Shown here: positions 8,955-18,192 of the stretch, piece after piece
Position numbering within the stretch: the first letter of the stretch is position 1
Layout: the number at the start of each line of letters is the position of its first letter
Assembly: GCA_963791295.1 (NCBI GenBank)
Contig: CAWBRY010000001.1
Span: 930,001-994,000 of the forward strand
Direction: 5' to 3'
DNA from: CAWBRY01 sp963791295
GTDB lineage: Bacteria > Bacteroidota > Bacteroidia > Chitinophagales > Chitinophagaceae
DNA length: 64,000 nucleotides
Program-made: the position numbers and the translations under genes
The notes under the pieces: model-generated
Database searches by the model: none
Seen by the model: the letters and a program-made list of their open reading frames with translations, nothing else
Told to the model about the DNA's origin: nothing

Positions 8955-9721
8955 GCTTTTTCATTTCCACGAAAGCAGAACTAATAAAGACCAAGCGAAG
9001 CGCATCAGTATGGGTGGTAGTGCTTGGTTCGGGGTTTATTCCTCTTATCTTTTTCCTGGCCTATGTATTGACCCCCGAAAAAAATTACCCGCGCCTCCAA
9101 ATATTGCCATGGCAACAACATTTTGCAATGGGCTGGCAGGGCCTGGCTTCTTTTCTATTGCCGATGTTTGTGATTTTAGTTTGTAGTCTCATTCCTCAAC
9201 TAGAATATAAAAACAATGCATGGAAGCAGGTATTTTCTACGCCACAGCTATTGAGTAATATTTTCTTTTCCAAGTTTTTTACCATCATATTGATGATCTT
9301 TTTTTTATTCTTCCTCTTCAATCTATTTCTGATCGGCGCCGCCTTGATCGCAAACGTGATCAATTCAAAGTATGTTTTTCTTCATACTCCGATCGATTGG
9401 GAAGGCCTCTTGCTGTGGAATGGGCGGACCGGCATGTCTGTGCTGGGCATTATCGCCATACAATACTGGCTGAGTCTTCGTTTCAAGAATTTCATCATTC
9501 CTATCAGTATCGGATTAGCCCTGCTCATCTCTTCTCTGATTGCAGTTCCTTTTTGGGACCAAGTGGACAAGCTGCCGTACGCCTATTGCATACTTACTAT
9601 GAGAAGTTTTATTTCCGGGCATAAATCAATTCAAAATCATGAAATCTATTCGGTCCTGTATTTCGTGTTGTTCCTGTTGATCGCTTTCCTGGACATGAAG
9701 TACCGTAAAGAACGAGGATAG
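8951..9721 (+). CDS. ABC-2 type transporter permease
   Basis: A 256-residue membrane protein with about six hydrophobic segments (for example LGSGFIPLIFFLAYVL, FLLPMFVILVCSLI, IILMIFFLFFLFNLFLIGAAL). The short N-terminus SFFISTKAELIKTKRSASVW is typical of small ABC-2 permeases linked to antibiotic-resistance-like or lipid exporters. It is translationally coupled to the preceding ATPase. The stop is 2 bases from the stop of the convergent M20 gene, so no separate terminator fits between them. Confidence 0.85.
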   Translation: MSFFISTKAELIKTKRSASVWVVVLGSGFIPLIFFLAYVLTPEKNYPRLQILPWQQHFAMGWQGLASFLLPMFVILVCSLIPQLEYKNNAWKQVFSTPQLLSNIFFSKFFTIILMIFFLFFLFNLFLIGAALIANVINSKYVFLHTPIDWEGLLLWNGRTGMSVLGIIAIQYWLSLRFKNFIIPISIGLALLISSLIAVPFWDQVDKLPYAYCILTMRSFISGHKSIQNHEIYSVLYFVLFLLIAFLDMKYRKERG

Positions 9722-9723
9722 TT

Positions 9724-10899
9724 CTACTCGGCGGTTGATCCCAACCATGCCATCATGCCAATTCCAATTTCAATTGCGGCTTCATCAATATTAAATGTAG
9801 GTGTGTGAACGCCGGACGTGATTCCCTTTTCCTTATTCATTACTCCGACCCGGTAGAAACAGGCTGGGACCTGCAATGCATAATATCCAAAATCTTCTGC
9901 ACCCATTCGTAGCTCAGTCTCCTCAATCTTATCAGATCCGAAATATTCTTCTGCTTTTTTCCTTGTCTTTCCGTTCAATTCTTCATTGTTATGGACTGCC
10001 GGATAACCGACATCGATCTGCAGGTCTAGTTGAGCGCCCATTGATTGCACAAGGTGCGTGGCGTGATTGCGGATCAATTCGTGCGCCTTAAAACGCCATT
10101 CCTCATCCATCGCTCTAAATGTACCCATCAACTTCACTTCATTAGGAATGACATTGGTCGTAGTCCCGCCCTGGAATGCAGTAATCGATAGGACCGAAGG
10201 ATTAAAGGGATTATTATTTCGACTGATCAATTGCTGTAATGAAAGAATAAGTTCCGAGGCAATCAGGATGGGGTCGATACAAAGATGGGGAGATGCCGCA
10301 TGTCCGCCCTTACCTTTAATCGTCATATATAATTCATCAGCACTGGCCATTACTTTCCCACCGCGAAAACTTAGTTTTCCTAATGCAAGACCCGGATGGA
10401 CGTGCATGGCAAAAATGGCCTGGGGCTTCGGACTTTCGAGCACGCCATCCTTAATCATCAAACTGGCACCTCCGGGATTCTTTTCCTCACCGGGTTGAAA
10501 AATAAGTTTGACCGTTCCTTCCCATTGGTCTTTGAGCTCATTGAGAATTTTTGAAGCGCCAAGTAAGCAGGTTGTATGAACATCGTGACCGCAAGCATGC
10601 ATAATTCCTTTGTTCACGGATCGGTAGGCCACGTCGTTCTCTTCGTGAATGGGTAGGGCATCCATGTCGGCGCGCAGCGCTATCGTCCGCTTGCTGGGAT
10701 TTTTTCCTTTGATGAGGCCCATCACCCCCGTTGTTGCCTTGATCTCAAAGGGAATTCCATATTCAGTCAACTTGTTTTGAATAAATTCGGAGGTTTTAAA
10801 TTCCTGGTAGCTTAATTCAGGATGCGCATGGAGGTGGTGGCGGATTTCAATAAAATCGGGGGAATATTTCCTGGCGAGGGCCTTAATCTGATCTCTCAT
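9724..10899 (-). CDS. M20-family amidohydrolase (N-acyl-amino-acid / hippurate hydrolase type)
   Basis: A 391-residue metallo-amidohydrolase. Metal-ligand motifs are visible: HACGHDVHT at about 101-109, PGEEKNPGG, and AMHVHPGLALGK. The inserted dimerisation domain (FRGGKVMASADELYMTIKGKGGHAASPHL) is also present. The family cleaves acyl groups from amino acids (IAA-amino acid, hippurate or N-acetyl-amino acid hydrolases), and the exact substrate cannot be read from sequence. The protein has no signal peptide and is probably cytoplasmic. The gene upstream, 29 bases away in the same direction, encodes a SPOR protein. Confidence 0.9.
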   Translation of the reverse strand: MRDQIKALARKYSPDFIEIRHHLHAHPELSYQEFKTSEFIQNKLTEYGIPFEIKATTGVMGLIKGKNPSKRTIALRADMDALPIHEENDVAYRSVNKGIMHACGHDVHTTCLLGASKILNELKDQWEGTVKLIFQPGEEKNPGGASLMIKDGVLESPKPQAIFAMHVHPGLALGKLSFRGGKVMASADELYMTIKGKGGHAASPHLCIDPILIASELILSLQQLISRNNNPFNPSVLSITAFQGGTTTNVIPNEVKLMGTFRAMDEEWRFKAHELIRNHATHLVQSMGAQLDLQIDVGYPAVHNNEELNGKTRKKAEEYFGSDKIEETELRMGAEDFGYYALQVPACFYRVGVMNKEKGITSGVHTPTFNIDEAAIEIGIGMMAWLGSTAE

Positions 10900-10928
10900 T
10901 CCCCAAAAATACTGATTCGAGGTTTTTG

Positions 10929-11396
10929 TTAAAGAAGAACATCTTCCTCATTGAGCTTTCCAGGCTTCACCTCGATCACATCGTTCATAATAAAGACGCC
11001 TTTTGGAAAATAGACATTCAAGCGCTTTTGATACGATTCTGCATCTTTGCGTTCCCTGAAATTTCCCACCTTTAATTTAAAATATGGAGATTGGTATACC
11101 AGGTAGGCTTTTAGTTCAGGAAAATAAGTATACACCTTGGACTTTGCAGCGATCGCTTCATCGCGTTTGTTGGTATTAATGATCATCAGGCGGAAACCTT
11201 TGGAATTTCTTCTTGCATCCCGGCTGGTCTCTTCATTTATCTGGGCTTGCTTTTTTACCAGCAGGTCAAGACGGGGGTCCTTGTGTATGATCACTGTATG
11301 GCTATCTGCGGGTTGCTTCCCCACTGTATCCTGGGCAAAAACGGCGATCGTCAGCAGGCAAAAAATCGGAAGAAAAATGAATTTCATACGCGGCAT
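10929..11396 (-). CDS. Secreted SPOR-domain protein
   Basis: A 155-residue protein with a signal peptide (KFIFLPIFCLLTIAVFAQ). The C-terminal domain looks like a SPOR repeat: FRLMIINTNKRDEAIAAKSKVYTYFPELKAYL, then SPYFKLKVGNFRERKDAESYQKRL, ending with FPKGVFIMNDVIE. SPOR domains bind denuded peptidoglycan glycan strands, so a periplasmic or septal wall role is likely. Two starts are possible, at 11396 (MPRMKF) and 11387 (MKFIFL); the second gives the more usual signal peptide. Confidence 0.75.
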   Translation of the reverse strand: MPRMKFIFLPIFCLLTIAVFAQDTVGKQPADSHTVIIHKDPRLDLLVKKQAQINEETSRDARRNSKGFRLMIINTNKRDEAIAAKSKVYTYFPELKAYLVYQSPYFKLKVGNFRERKDAESYQKRLNVYFPKGVFIMNDVIEVKPGKLNEEDVLL

Positions 11397-11488
11397 AAGG
11401 CAAATATCCTACCAAAAAAAAGTTGTTCAAATTACCGGCCACAGCAGTCAATCATCCGTGTATCAGTTAGAAATTCTTCGGAAAAAGT

Positions 11489-12442
11489 TTAATAGCCACC
11501 GCCGGCTCCCGCAATATTTTCAATGGGATGCCAGGTAGTCTTGATCTCCTGTGTGTCCATGATGAAGTAAGGCGATTGGCCCTCGTTATTATTCCAGTTC
11601 ACCGTGTCATAAAAAATAATGCGCTTCAGGTTCAGGGCTGACTTTTCTCTCATCATTTTCTGAACAGTAGAATCTTTTTCGCAATAAATGGTTGCATTTA
11701 CGTCCATATGATCTGCAAACCAGGTTGCCAGTTCACTTGATCTTCCGGTTAATATATTGACAACGCCCGCGGGGAGGTCTGATGTATTGAGTACCTCGGC
11801 AAAGGTGACGGCGCACAGCGGTTTTGTTTCAGAGGCAAGAGCTACACAAGTATTCCCCCCGGAAATCACGGGTGCAATGGCAGATACCAACCCAAGCAGT
11901 GAATCCTTCTGAGGCGCAATGATGCTTACTACTCCCGTAGGCTCTGGCACGGAAAAATTAAAATGGGAACTTGCCACTGGATTGACAGAACTAAAAATCT
12001 GTTGATATTTATCACACCAGCCGGCATAGTAGATCAGGCGATCAATAGCCAGGTTCACTTCCTTGTCGGCTTTTGCCTTTGAAGAATCCTGCAAAATCAG
12101 CTCTTCTTTGAATTGGGCCTTTCGACTTTCCAGCATCTCTGCCATCCGGTAAAGTATCTGACCGCGGTTGAAGGCAGCCCGGCTGTTCCATCCACCTGCA
12201 GCAGATCGCGCGGCGAGCACCGCATCCCGAAAATCTTTCCGGGAGCTCAGACACACATTCGCCAATTTTTTTCCTTCAGCATTGGTAGCAATATAATAGC
12301 GTCCTGATTCGGTTCGTGGAAACTGACCTCCGATATATATTTTATAAGTCTTGAGTACCTCCAATCGTTTGGAAGATACTTTCTTCTCAATACCATTCTC
12401 ACTGATGCTGAGAGAAGATTTCTTGATTATTGTCTTACCCAT
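11489..12442 (-). CDS. Truncated, probably non-catalytic aldehyde dehydrogenase-family protein
   Basis: A 317-residue protein that covers only the N-terminal part of the ALDH fold. The NAD-binding region is recognisable (GGNTCVALASETKPL, LPAGVVNILTG). The catalytic Glu motif (LELGGK) and the catalytic Cys loop of ALDHs are both absent, so oxidase activity is unlikely. The C-terminus is a short tail ending GAGGGY. The frame is clean with no nearby frameshift, so this is a real short protein. It lies 18 bases downstream of a full-length ALDH gene. The pair resembles the two halves of ALDH16-type proteins (active ALDH domain plus a shorter pseudo-ALDH domain), here as separate genes. A structural or regulatory partner of the full-length enzyme is inferred. 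Confidence 0.82.
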   Translation of the reverse strand: MGKTIIKKSSLSISENGIEKKVSSKRLEVLKTYKIYIGGQFPRTESGRYYIATNAEGKKLANVCLSSRKDFRDAVLAARSAAGGWNSRAAFNRGQILYRMAEMLESRKAQFKEELILQDSSKAKADKEVNLAIDRLIYYAGWCDKYQQIFSSVNPVASSHFNFSVPEPTGVVSIIAPQKDSLLGLVSAIAPVISGGNTCVALASETKPLCAVTFAEVLNTSDLPAGVVNILTGRSSELATWFADHMDVNATIYCEKDSTVQKMMREKSALNLKRIIFYDTVNWNNNEGQSPYFIMDTQEIKTTWHPIENIAGAGGGY

Positions 12443-12460
12443 AGGATAAATTAAAGTTGC

Positions 12461-13972
12461 TTAAAGGACGTTTAACAAATTCAAATATGGCGAAAGACCA
12501 TGCAATCCTCCTTCCCGTCCAAACCCGCTTTCTTTATAACCCCCAAAAGGAGATGATGGATCGAATTTATTGAATGTATTCGCCCACACCACGCCGGTCC
12601 TCATTCGCCTGGTCATATTGAAAATCTTTGATCCTTTGTCCGTCCACACACCTGCGCTTAGGCCATAGGGTGAGTTATTGGCTTTCTCAATCACTTCATC
12701 ATCCGTTCTGAACGTAAGAATAGCTAACACGGGTCCAAATATTTCTTCCTGGGCGATGCGATGACTTTGAGACACATTGGTGAAGAGCGTTGGGCGACAC
12801 CAAAATCCTTTGCCGGGCAATGAACAGGTGCTTTCATAAATCTCTGCGCCTTCTTCCTTACCGATCTCCAGGTATTTGTGGATCGTTTCCAATTGTTGCC
12901 TTGAATTAATGGCTCCGATATCCGTATTCTTATCCATTGGATCTCCCACGATCAATGATTCGATCCTGTCTTTCAACTTACGGATCACTTCCTTCGCAAC
13001 GGATTCCTGAACATATAATCGCGAGCCCGCGCAACAAACATGGCCCTGGTTGAAATAAATACCATTGATTACTCCTTCTACCGCCTGATCGATCGGAGCA
13101 TCTTCGAAAATAATATTGGCGGCTTTGCCACCCAATTCCAGGGTTGCTTTCTTCTGAGTGCCTGCAATGGCACGTTGAATCTTTTTACCGACTTCCGTCG
13201 ATCCGGTAAATGCGATCTTATTTATATCTGGATGATTGACGATAGCTGCGCCCGTTTCTCCGGCGCCGGTGATAATATTAACTACTCCCGCCGGAAGGTC
13301 TGATTCCTGGATGATCTCTGCCAGCTTCAACGCAGTGAGAGAAGTTGTTTCTGCCGGTTTCAGTACGACCGTGTTACCCGTTGCCAGGGCCGGAGCGATC
13401 TTCCATGCTGCCATTAACAAAGGAAAATTCCAGGGTATTATCTGTCCCGCAACACCCAGTGAAGTGGCTTGCTTATTCGGAAAGGCATATTCAAGTTTGT
13501 CTGCCCATCCTGCATAATAAAAGAAGTGGTTAGCGGCGGTGGGTACGTCAAAATCACGGCTCTCACGGATGGGCTTGCCTCCGTCCAGGGTTTCAATGAT
13601 CGCTAATTCCCTGGCTCTTTCCTGCACCATCCGTGCGATCCTGAAAATATATTTAGCTCTTTCCTTTGCAGGCATTTTTTTCCAAACTTTTTCATAGGCG
13701 GTGCGGGCGGACCTGACTGCTTTGTCAACATCTGCCTGGCTGGCACTGGCTATCTCGCTTAATTTTTCTTCATTAGCCGGATTGATGGTCTCAAAATATT
13801 TTTTATTCGCCGGCGATTGCCAATCACCATTGATGAATAGATCGTACTGAGGTTTTATGGTAGCAGCGCTCTTACTCTCCGGGGCAGGCGAGTAGGACCA
13901 ACCCGTATCAAATTTCAACTTAGGAGAAAAACTTTTAACGCTTTTTTTCTTTTTGGCTATTGGCATATTCAA
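12461..13972 (-). CDS. Aldehyde dehydrogenase (NAD(P)+)
   Basis: A 503-residue ALDH with all catalytic elements: IPWNFPLLMAAWKIAPALA with the active-site Asn, KPAE for cofactor binding, FTGSTEVGKKI, the general base Glu in LELGGK (about 279), the nucleophile in FNQGHVCCAGSR (Cys about 313), and EEIFGPVL. It oxidises an aldehyde to a carboxylate. The first 40 residues are a Lys/Ser-rich extension before the domain. It lies between deoC (41 bases upstream) and the truncated ALDH gene. Since DeoC releases acetaldehyde, acetaldehyde is a reasonable substrate, but this is inference. Confidence 0.92.
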   Translation of the reverse strand: MNMPIAKKKKSVKSFSPKLKFDTGWSYSPAPESKSAATIKPQYDLFINGDWQSPANKKYFETINPANEEKLSEIASASQADVDKAVRSARTAYEKVWKKMPAKERAKYIFRIARMVQERARELAIIETLDGGKPIRESRDFDVPTAANHFFYYAGWADKLEYAFPNKQATSLGVAGQIIPWNFPLLMAAWKIAPALATGNTVVLKPAETTSLTALKLAEIIQESDLPAGVVNIITGAGETGAAIVNHPDINKIAFTGSTEVGKKIQRAIAGTQKKATLELGGKAANIIFEDAPIDQAVEGVINGIYFNQGHVCCAGSRLYVQESVAKEVIRKLKDRIESLIVGDPMDKNTDIGAINSRQQLETIHKYLEIGKEEGAEIYESTCSLPGKGFWCRPTLFTNVSQSHRIAQEEIFGPVLAILTFRTDDEVIEKANNSPYGLSAGVWTDKGSKIFNMTRRMRTGVVWANTFNKFDPSSPFGGYKESGFGREGGLHGLSPYLNLLNVL

Positions 13973-13979
13973 TTTTTAT

Positions 13980-14012
13980 CTAGTGTCCAACATCTAGTAT
14001 CTAACATCTAGA
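13980..14012 (+). repeat. ATCTAG-rich intergenic repeat, copy 2
   Basis: The short gap between deoC and the ALDH gene is almost filled by degenerate ATCTAG units. CTAGTATCTAACATCTAG (13994-14011) matches copy 1 at 2139-2156 in 17 of 18 bases. It ends 2 bases from the deoC stop, and both copies have the same orientation relative to the adjacent gene. Confidence 0.6.
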
Positions 14013-14013
14013 A

Positions 14014-14934
14014 TCAATCCACCGAAAAATAATTTGCCGCCTGGTATTGTCCTGTTTTTTCTTTTACCAATTGCATCAACACATCGTTGGCCAGGCTACT
14101 TGCTCCGAATCGAAACCAGTGGTTGTTCAGCCATGCATCTCCCAGCACTTCTTTCACCATGACGAGGTAGTGTAGCGCAAGTTTTGATTTTGATATTCCA
14201 CCAGCTGGTTTCATTCCTATCATAGTACCCGTCTTATAATAAAAATCCCGGATAGCTTCGAGCATCACGAGGGTAACGGGCATCGTTGCGGCGGGTTGAA
14301 TTTTTCCGGTAGAAGTTTTTATGAAATCGGCACCTGCGTGCATGGCAATGTCGCTGGCCCGTCTCACTTTATCAAAGGTGCCCAATTCACCTGTTTCGAG
14401 GATCACTTTCAATCGCGCATTTCCACAAGCTTCTTTGATGGCAGCAATTTCGTCGAATACAAAATTGTATTCGCCTGCGTGAAATTTTCCGCGACTTATT
14501 ACCATATCTACCTCGTCTGCACCTTGTCTTACGGCATATTTAGTATCTCTGATCTTAATATCTCGGGGTGCCTGTCCACTTGGGAAAGCGGTAGCTACCG
14601 ATGCCACTTTAATATCCGATCCTTCCAATGCTTTTTTTGCGACGCCAACCATCGATGGGTAGACGCAGATAGCGGCCACGGTCGGCAGTCCGGGCATGGC
14701 GTCGTGTGGATGTCTGGCTTTATAGCAAAGCTGCTTCACTTTGCCGTCTGAATCTTTTCCCTCCAGCGTGGTAAGATCGATCATGTTCAATACCAATTTG
14801 AGCCCATCTACTTTGGATTCTTTCTTAATACTGCGCTTGGTGAAGCGGGCAGCGCGTTCTTCAGCTCCTACCTGATCTATCCTTGGGGAAAGTGCAAAAT
14901 CGGGAGCTATCGCTATGGATCTTGTCCCAGTCAT
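14014..14934 (-). CDS. deoC: Deoxyribose-phosphate aldolase
   Basis: About 306 residues from the chosen start. DeoC cleaves 2-deoxyribose 5-phosphate to glyceraldehyde 3-phosphate and acetaldehyde in deoxynucleoside breakdown. The Schiff-base Lys lies in ADFIKTSTGK (about residue 206), and MIDLTTLEG, KVILETGEL and GMKPAGGI are further family motifs. Length and sequence fit the longer, eukaryote-like DeoC group. The frame is open to 14997 (327 residues), but a TACCTTTG promoter box at 14957-14964 lies inside that extension, so the ATG at 14934 is preferred. It is first in an operon with the two ALDH genes, and divergent from the amidohydrolase at 15032. Confidence 0.93.
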   Translation of the reverse strand: MTGTRSIAIAPDFALSPRIDQVGAEERAARFTKRSIKKESKVDGLKLVLNMIDLTTLEGKDSDGKVKQLCYKARHPHDAMPGLPTVAAICVYPSMVGVAKKALEGSDIKVASVATAFPSGQAPRDIKIRDTKYAVRQGADEVDMVISRGKFHAGEYNFVFDEIAAIKEACGNARLKVILETGELGTFDKVRRASDIAMHAGADFIKTSTGKIQPAATMPVTLVMLEAIRDFYYKTGTMIGMKPAGGISKSKLALHYLVMVKEVLGDAWLNNHWFRFGASSLANDVLMQLVKEKTGQYQAANYFSVD

Positions 14935-14956
14935 AAAATTTCTTGTTGAGGCTGGA

Positions 14957-14964
14957 CAAAGGTA
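14957..14964 (-). promoter_or_regulatory. Candidate -7 box for deoC operon
   Basis: Read on the minus strand, TACCTTTG matches the Bacteroidetes TAnnTTTG -7 box exactly. Transcription would begin about 10-15 bases before the deoC ATG at 14934. No convincing -33 TTTG is seen at the usual distance. It helps decide between the two deoC starts. Confidence 0.45.
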
Positions 14965-15031
14965 ACCAAAAGAATAAGGAGTAAATTTTTGCGTCATTTC
15001 CTTTAAATTCGGTTCTAAAAATCACTAGTAC

Positions 15032-18000
15032 ATGAGAAAATTAAAACTCCCGAGGCACCCGGGTTGGATCCTTCTCTTTTTATGTATCACCACGAAATCA
15101 TTTGCGCAACCAACCTTCCCCGTTAACGGAGTTGCTGATCCGCGCGTTGGATGTTATGCATTCACCAATGCCACCATCGTAAAAGACGGGCAAACAACCA
15201 TTCGCAATGGAACCATGGTGATCAGGGAAGGCAAGATCGTTGCCATCGGCACAGCCCCCACTATTCCCAAAGATGCAGTCACCGTCAATTGCAATGCGAA
15301 ATACATTTATCCTTCCTTGATCGATGCTTATACGGATTACGGGCTTCCTGTCCCTCAAAGACCACCTGCACCCGGAGGATTTTTTGCTCCTCAACAATTT
15401 TCGTCCAGTACTAAAGGCGCCTATGGATGGAATCAGGCTGTTCATCCTGAGACGAATGCCATTCAACTATTCACGATCGATGACGGAAAGGCTAAACCTT
15501 ACCGAGATAACGGCTTTGGCACTGTACATACAGTGAATAAAGATGGCATAGGCAGGGGAACCGGTGCCGTTGTTTCTTTGGCTACTGAGAAGGACAACCT
15601 TTCTGTGATAAAGAGTAAGGCATCTGCCAATTATTCTTTTGTAAAAGGGACCTCTACACAGACCTATCCTAATTCGATGATGGGAGCTGTAGCGTTGCTA
15701 CGTCAGACTTACCTGGATGCGCAATGGTATAAAAATCTGTCTGCCGTTAATCTTGCGAAGGAAGGTGTTAATATGAGTTTGCAAGCCTGGAACGATGTAC
15801 AATCTCTTCCTCAATTCTTTGAAACCTCCGACAAATGGGGCGACATCCGGGCCGACCGCATTGGGGATGAGTTTGGAGTTCAATACATCATCAAGGGAGG
15901 CGGTGATGAATATCAACGCATCAATGATATTGCTGCTACACATGCGACCTACATAGTGACACTCAATTACCCACCGGCACAGGAAGTGGATGATCCCAAT
16001 GATGCGCGATTTATTTCATTGGCCGATTTGAAACATTGGGAGCTGGCGCCTACTAATCCCGCCGCGATGGAGAAAGCCAACATACCATTTTGCATTAGCA
16101 GTGCTGATATGAAAGACTCCAAACAATTTTGGACGAACCTGCGCAAAGCCATGGAAAATGGTTTGACAGAATCAAGAGCCTTTGATGCCATGACAAAAGC
16201 GCCCGCTACTTTATTGGGTATTTATGATAAGGTGGGAAGCCTGGAAGAAGGTAAGCTTGCCAACTTTCTCATTACAACGGGCCCGTTGTTTAATGAAAAG
16301 ACTTCCATTATAGAAAATTGGGTGCAGGGGAAAAAGTATGTCGTAAAGGAAGGTGGATGGAGCGACATCAAAGGACAATATAAATTAGTGATCAATGATG
16401 GGCAAGTAAATAAAGAATTTACTCTTGATGTAAAAAGCAACAGCTCCGCGACCCTGATCGGGAAGGATACATTGAATAATAAGTTTAGCTACGATGGTAA
16501 GATGGTAAAAATTAGTTTTTCCCCAATTCCTTCTCCAAAAAAAGATGCGAAGAAAGATACCACCGTAAAAAATGACAAGCCTGTGGAAACAGCGCCTGGC
16601 GGAGATGCTACGATTCGATTGAGCGGCGTAAATAACGGTGATCTATGGCAAGGGATTGGAGTCGATACTTCGGGAACTCCACTTAGTTGGTCGGTTACCT
16701 TCTCCAAGGCCAGCGAACCTGAAAAAGACACTGCCAAAAAGAAAACGCCTCCGATTCTTGGTAAGGTAATTTATCCCTTTGGCGCTTATGGTAATGCAGA
16801 ACTGCCGAAACAGGAAAGTATTTTATTTAAGAATGCGACTGTATGGACAAATGAAAATGAAGGAAGATTGCAAAACACCGATGTGTTGGTCAAGAGTGGA
16901 AAGATCGTGCAGGTAGGAAAGAATTTAAGTGACGCTTCAGCAAGAGTGATCGATGGTACTGGAAAATATCTGTCACCTGGAATTATTGATGAGCATTCAC
17001 ATATTGCAGCTTACTCGATCAATGAAGGCGGCCAATCTGTTTCTTCGGAAGTGCGAATAAGTGATAACCTCTATCCCGAGGATATCGATATATACCGTCA
17101 ATTGGGCGGAGGAGTTACAGCAGTGCATATTTTGCATGGCTCATCAAATACAATAGGCGGACAAACGCAATTAATCAAGCTTCGTTGGGGCGCCAATGAT
17201 GAAGAACTCAAATTCAAAGGTGCTGATCCGTTTATCAAATTTGCATTGGGAGAAAACGTGAAGCGTACATTCTCAACTCAGGGGAATACACGGTTTCCCG
17301 ATACTCGAATGGGCGTGGAGGAAGTGTTGGTTGACGCTTTTCAGCGTGCCACTGATTATCAAAGAAAGTGGAAGGATGCCGAGGACAACAGTAAGAAGAA
17401 AGGAGCATTGCCTTCTGTAGTCCGTCGGGATCTCGAACTCGACGCTTTAGTAGAGATCATGAATAAGAAACGTTTCATCACCTGCCATTCCTATGTGCAA
17501 AGTGAAGTAAATGCATTCATCCATATAGCCGATCGATTCGGATTTACGGTAAATACATTCACGCATATCCTTGAGGGTTATAAAGTAGCGGATAAGATGA
17601 AGGCACATGGCGCCAATGGCTCGACTTTCTCTGATTGGTGGGCGTATAAAGTGGAAGTCCAGGATGCTATTCCATACAACCCTACGCTGATGCAAAGGGT
17701 TGGAGTGAATGTTTGCATCAACTCGGATGATCCGGAGATGGCTCGTCGACTCAATCAGGAAGCAGCAAAAAGCGTGAAGTATGGCGGCATGAGCGAGGAT
17801 GACGCATTCAAGATGGTCACGCTCAATCCTGCTAAAGCTTTACATATTGATGATCGGGTAGGAAGCATAAAGGTCGGTAAGGACGCAGACCTTGTGTTAT
17901 GGAGTGATAATCCGCTCAGCATCTATGCGCAGGCCTTGTATACCATGGTAGACGGTATTGTATATTTCGACCGAAATAAGGATAAGGAAATGAGGATGCA

Positions 18001-18181
18001 GGTGAGCACCGAAAGAAACCGCTTGATCCAGAAATTGATCAATGAAGGAAAATCTAACCCGGGTTCAACCACTCCGGCCAAAGCCAGCCTGCATGTGGTT
18101 TTACGTTGCGAAGATGATGAACACCAGAGAGGCTTGCTGGAAACAAATGAATACGAGACAAACAATTCAAATAGTCGATAA
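15032..18181 (+). CDS. Double amidohydrolase-domain secreted protein
   Basis: A 1049-residue protein with a signal peptide (about residues 1-26, ending SFAQ) and two amidohydrolase (imidazolonepropionase-like) domains. The first, about 35-440, is degenerate: where active enzymes have a DxHxH metal motif it reads YPSLIDAYTDYG at about 92-103. A Lys/Asp/Thr-rich linker with beta structure follows (about 450-590). The second domain, about 595-1000, keeps the metal ligands: PGIIDEHSHIA (His about 655 and 657), TCHSYVQSE (about 818), THILEG and NSDDPEM (Asp about 898). It is probably a periplasmic hydrolase of a cyclic amide or peptide-like bond. The next gene is a related amidohydrolase 11 bases downstream, suggesting a complex. 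The frame is clean. Confidence 0.85.
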   Translation: MRKLKLPRHPGWILLFLCITTKSFAQPTFPVNGVADPRVGCYAFTNATIVKDGQTTIRNGTMVIREGKIVAIGTAPTIPKDAVTVNCNAKYIYPSLIDAYTDYGLPVPQRPPAPGGFFAPQQFSSSTKGAYGWNQAVHPETNAIQLFTIDDGKAKPYRDNGFGTVHTVNKDGIGRGTGAVVSLATEKDNLSVIKSKASANYSFVKGTSTQTYPNSMMGAVALLRQTYLDAQWYKNLSAVNLAKEGVNMSLQAWNDVQSLPQFFETSDKWGDIRADRIGDEFGVQYIIKGGGDEYQRINDIAATHATYIVTLNYPPAQEVDDPNDARFISLADLKHWELAPTNPAAMEKANIPFCISSADMKDSKQFWTNLRKAMENGLTESRAFDAMTKAPATLLGIYDKVGSLEEGKLANFLITTGPLFNEKTSIIENWVQGKKYVVKEGGWSDIKGQYKLVINDGQVNKEFTLDVKSNSSATLIGKDTLNNKFSYDGKMVKISFSPIPSPKKDAKKDTTVKNDKPVETAPGGDATIRLSGVNNGDLWQGIGVDTSGTPLSWSVTFSKASEPEKDTAKKKTPPILGKVIYPFGAYGNAELPKQESILFKNATVWTNENEGRLQNTDVLVKSGKIVQVGKNLSDASARVIDGTGKYLSPGIIDEHSHIAAYSINEGGQSVSSEVRISDNLYPEDIDIYRQLGGGVTAVHILHGSSNTIGGQTQLIKLRWGANDEELKFKGADPFIKFALGENVKRTFSTQGNTRFPDTRMGVEEVLVDAFQRATDYQRKWKDAEDNSKKKGALPSVVRRDLELDALVEIMNKKRFITCHSYVQSEVNAFIHIADRFGFTVNTFTHILEGYKVADKMKAHGANGSTFSDWWAYKVEVQDAIPYNPTLMQRVGVNVCINSDDPEMARRLNQEAAKSVKYGGMSEDDAFKMVTLNPAKALHIDDRVGSIKVGKDADLVLWSDNPLSIYAQALYTMVDGIVYFDRNKDKEMRMQVSTERNRLIQKLINEGKSNPGSTTPAKASLHVVLRCEDDEHQRGLLETNEYETNNSNSR

Positions 18182-18192
18182 ACTGATCTTAT

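Noticed and set aside
14935..14997. Longer deoC start
   Set aside because: A perfect TAnnTTTG promoter box lies within it, and the remaining gap to the divergent gene would be only 34 bases.
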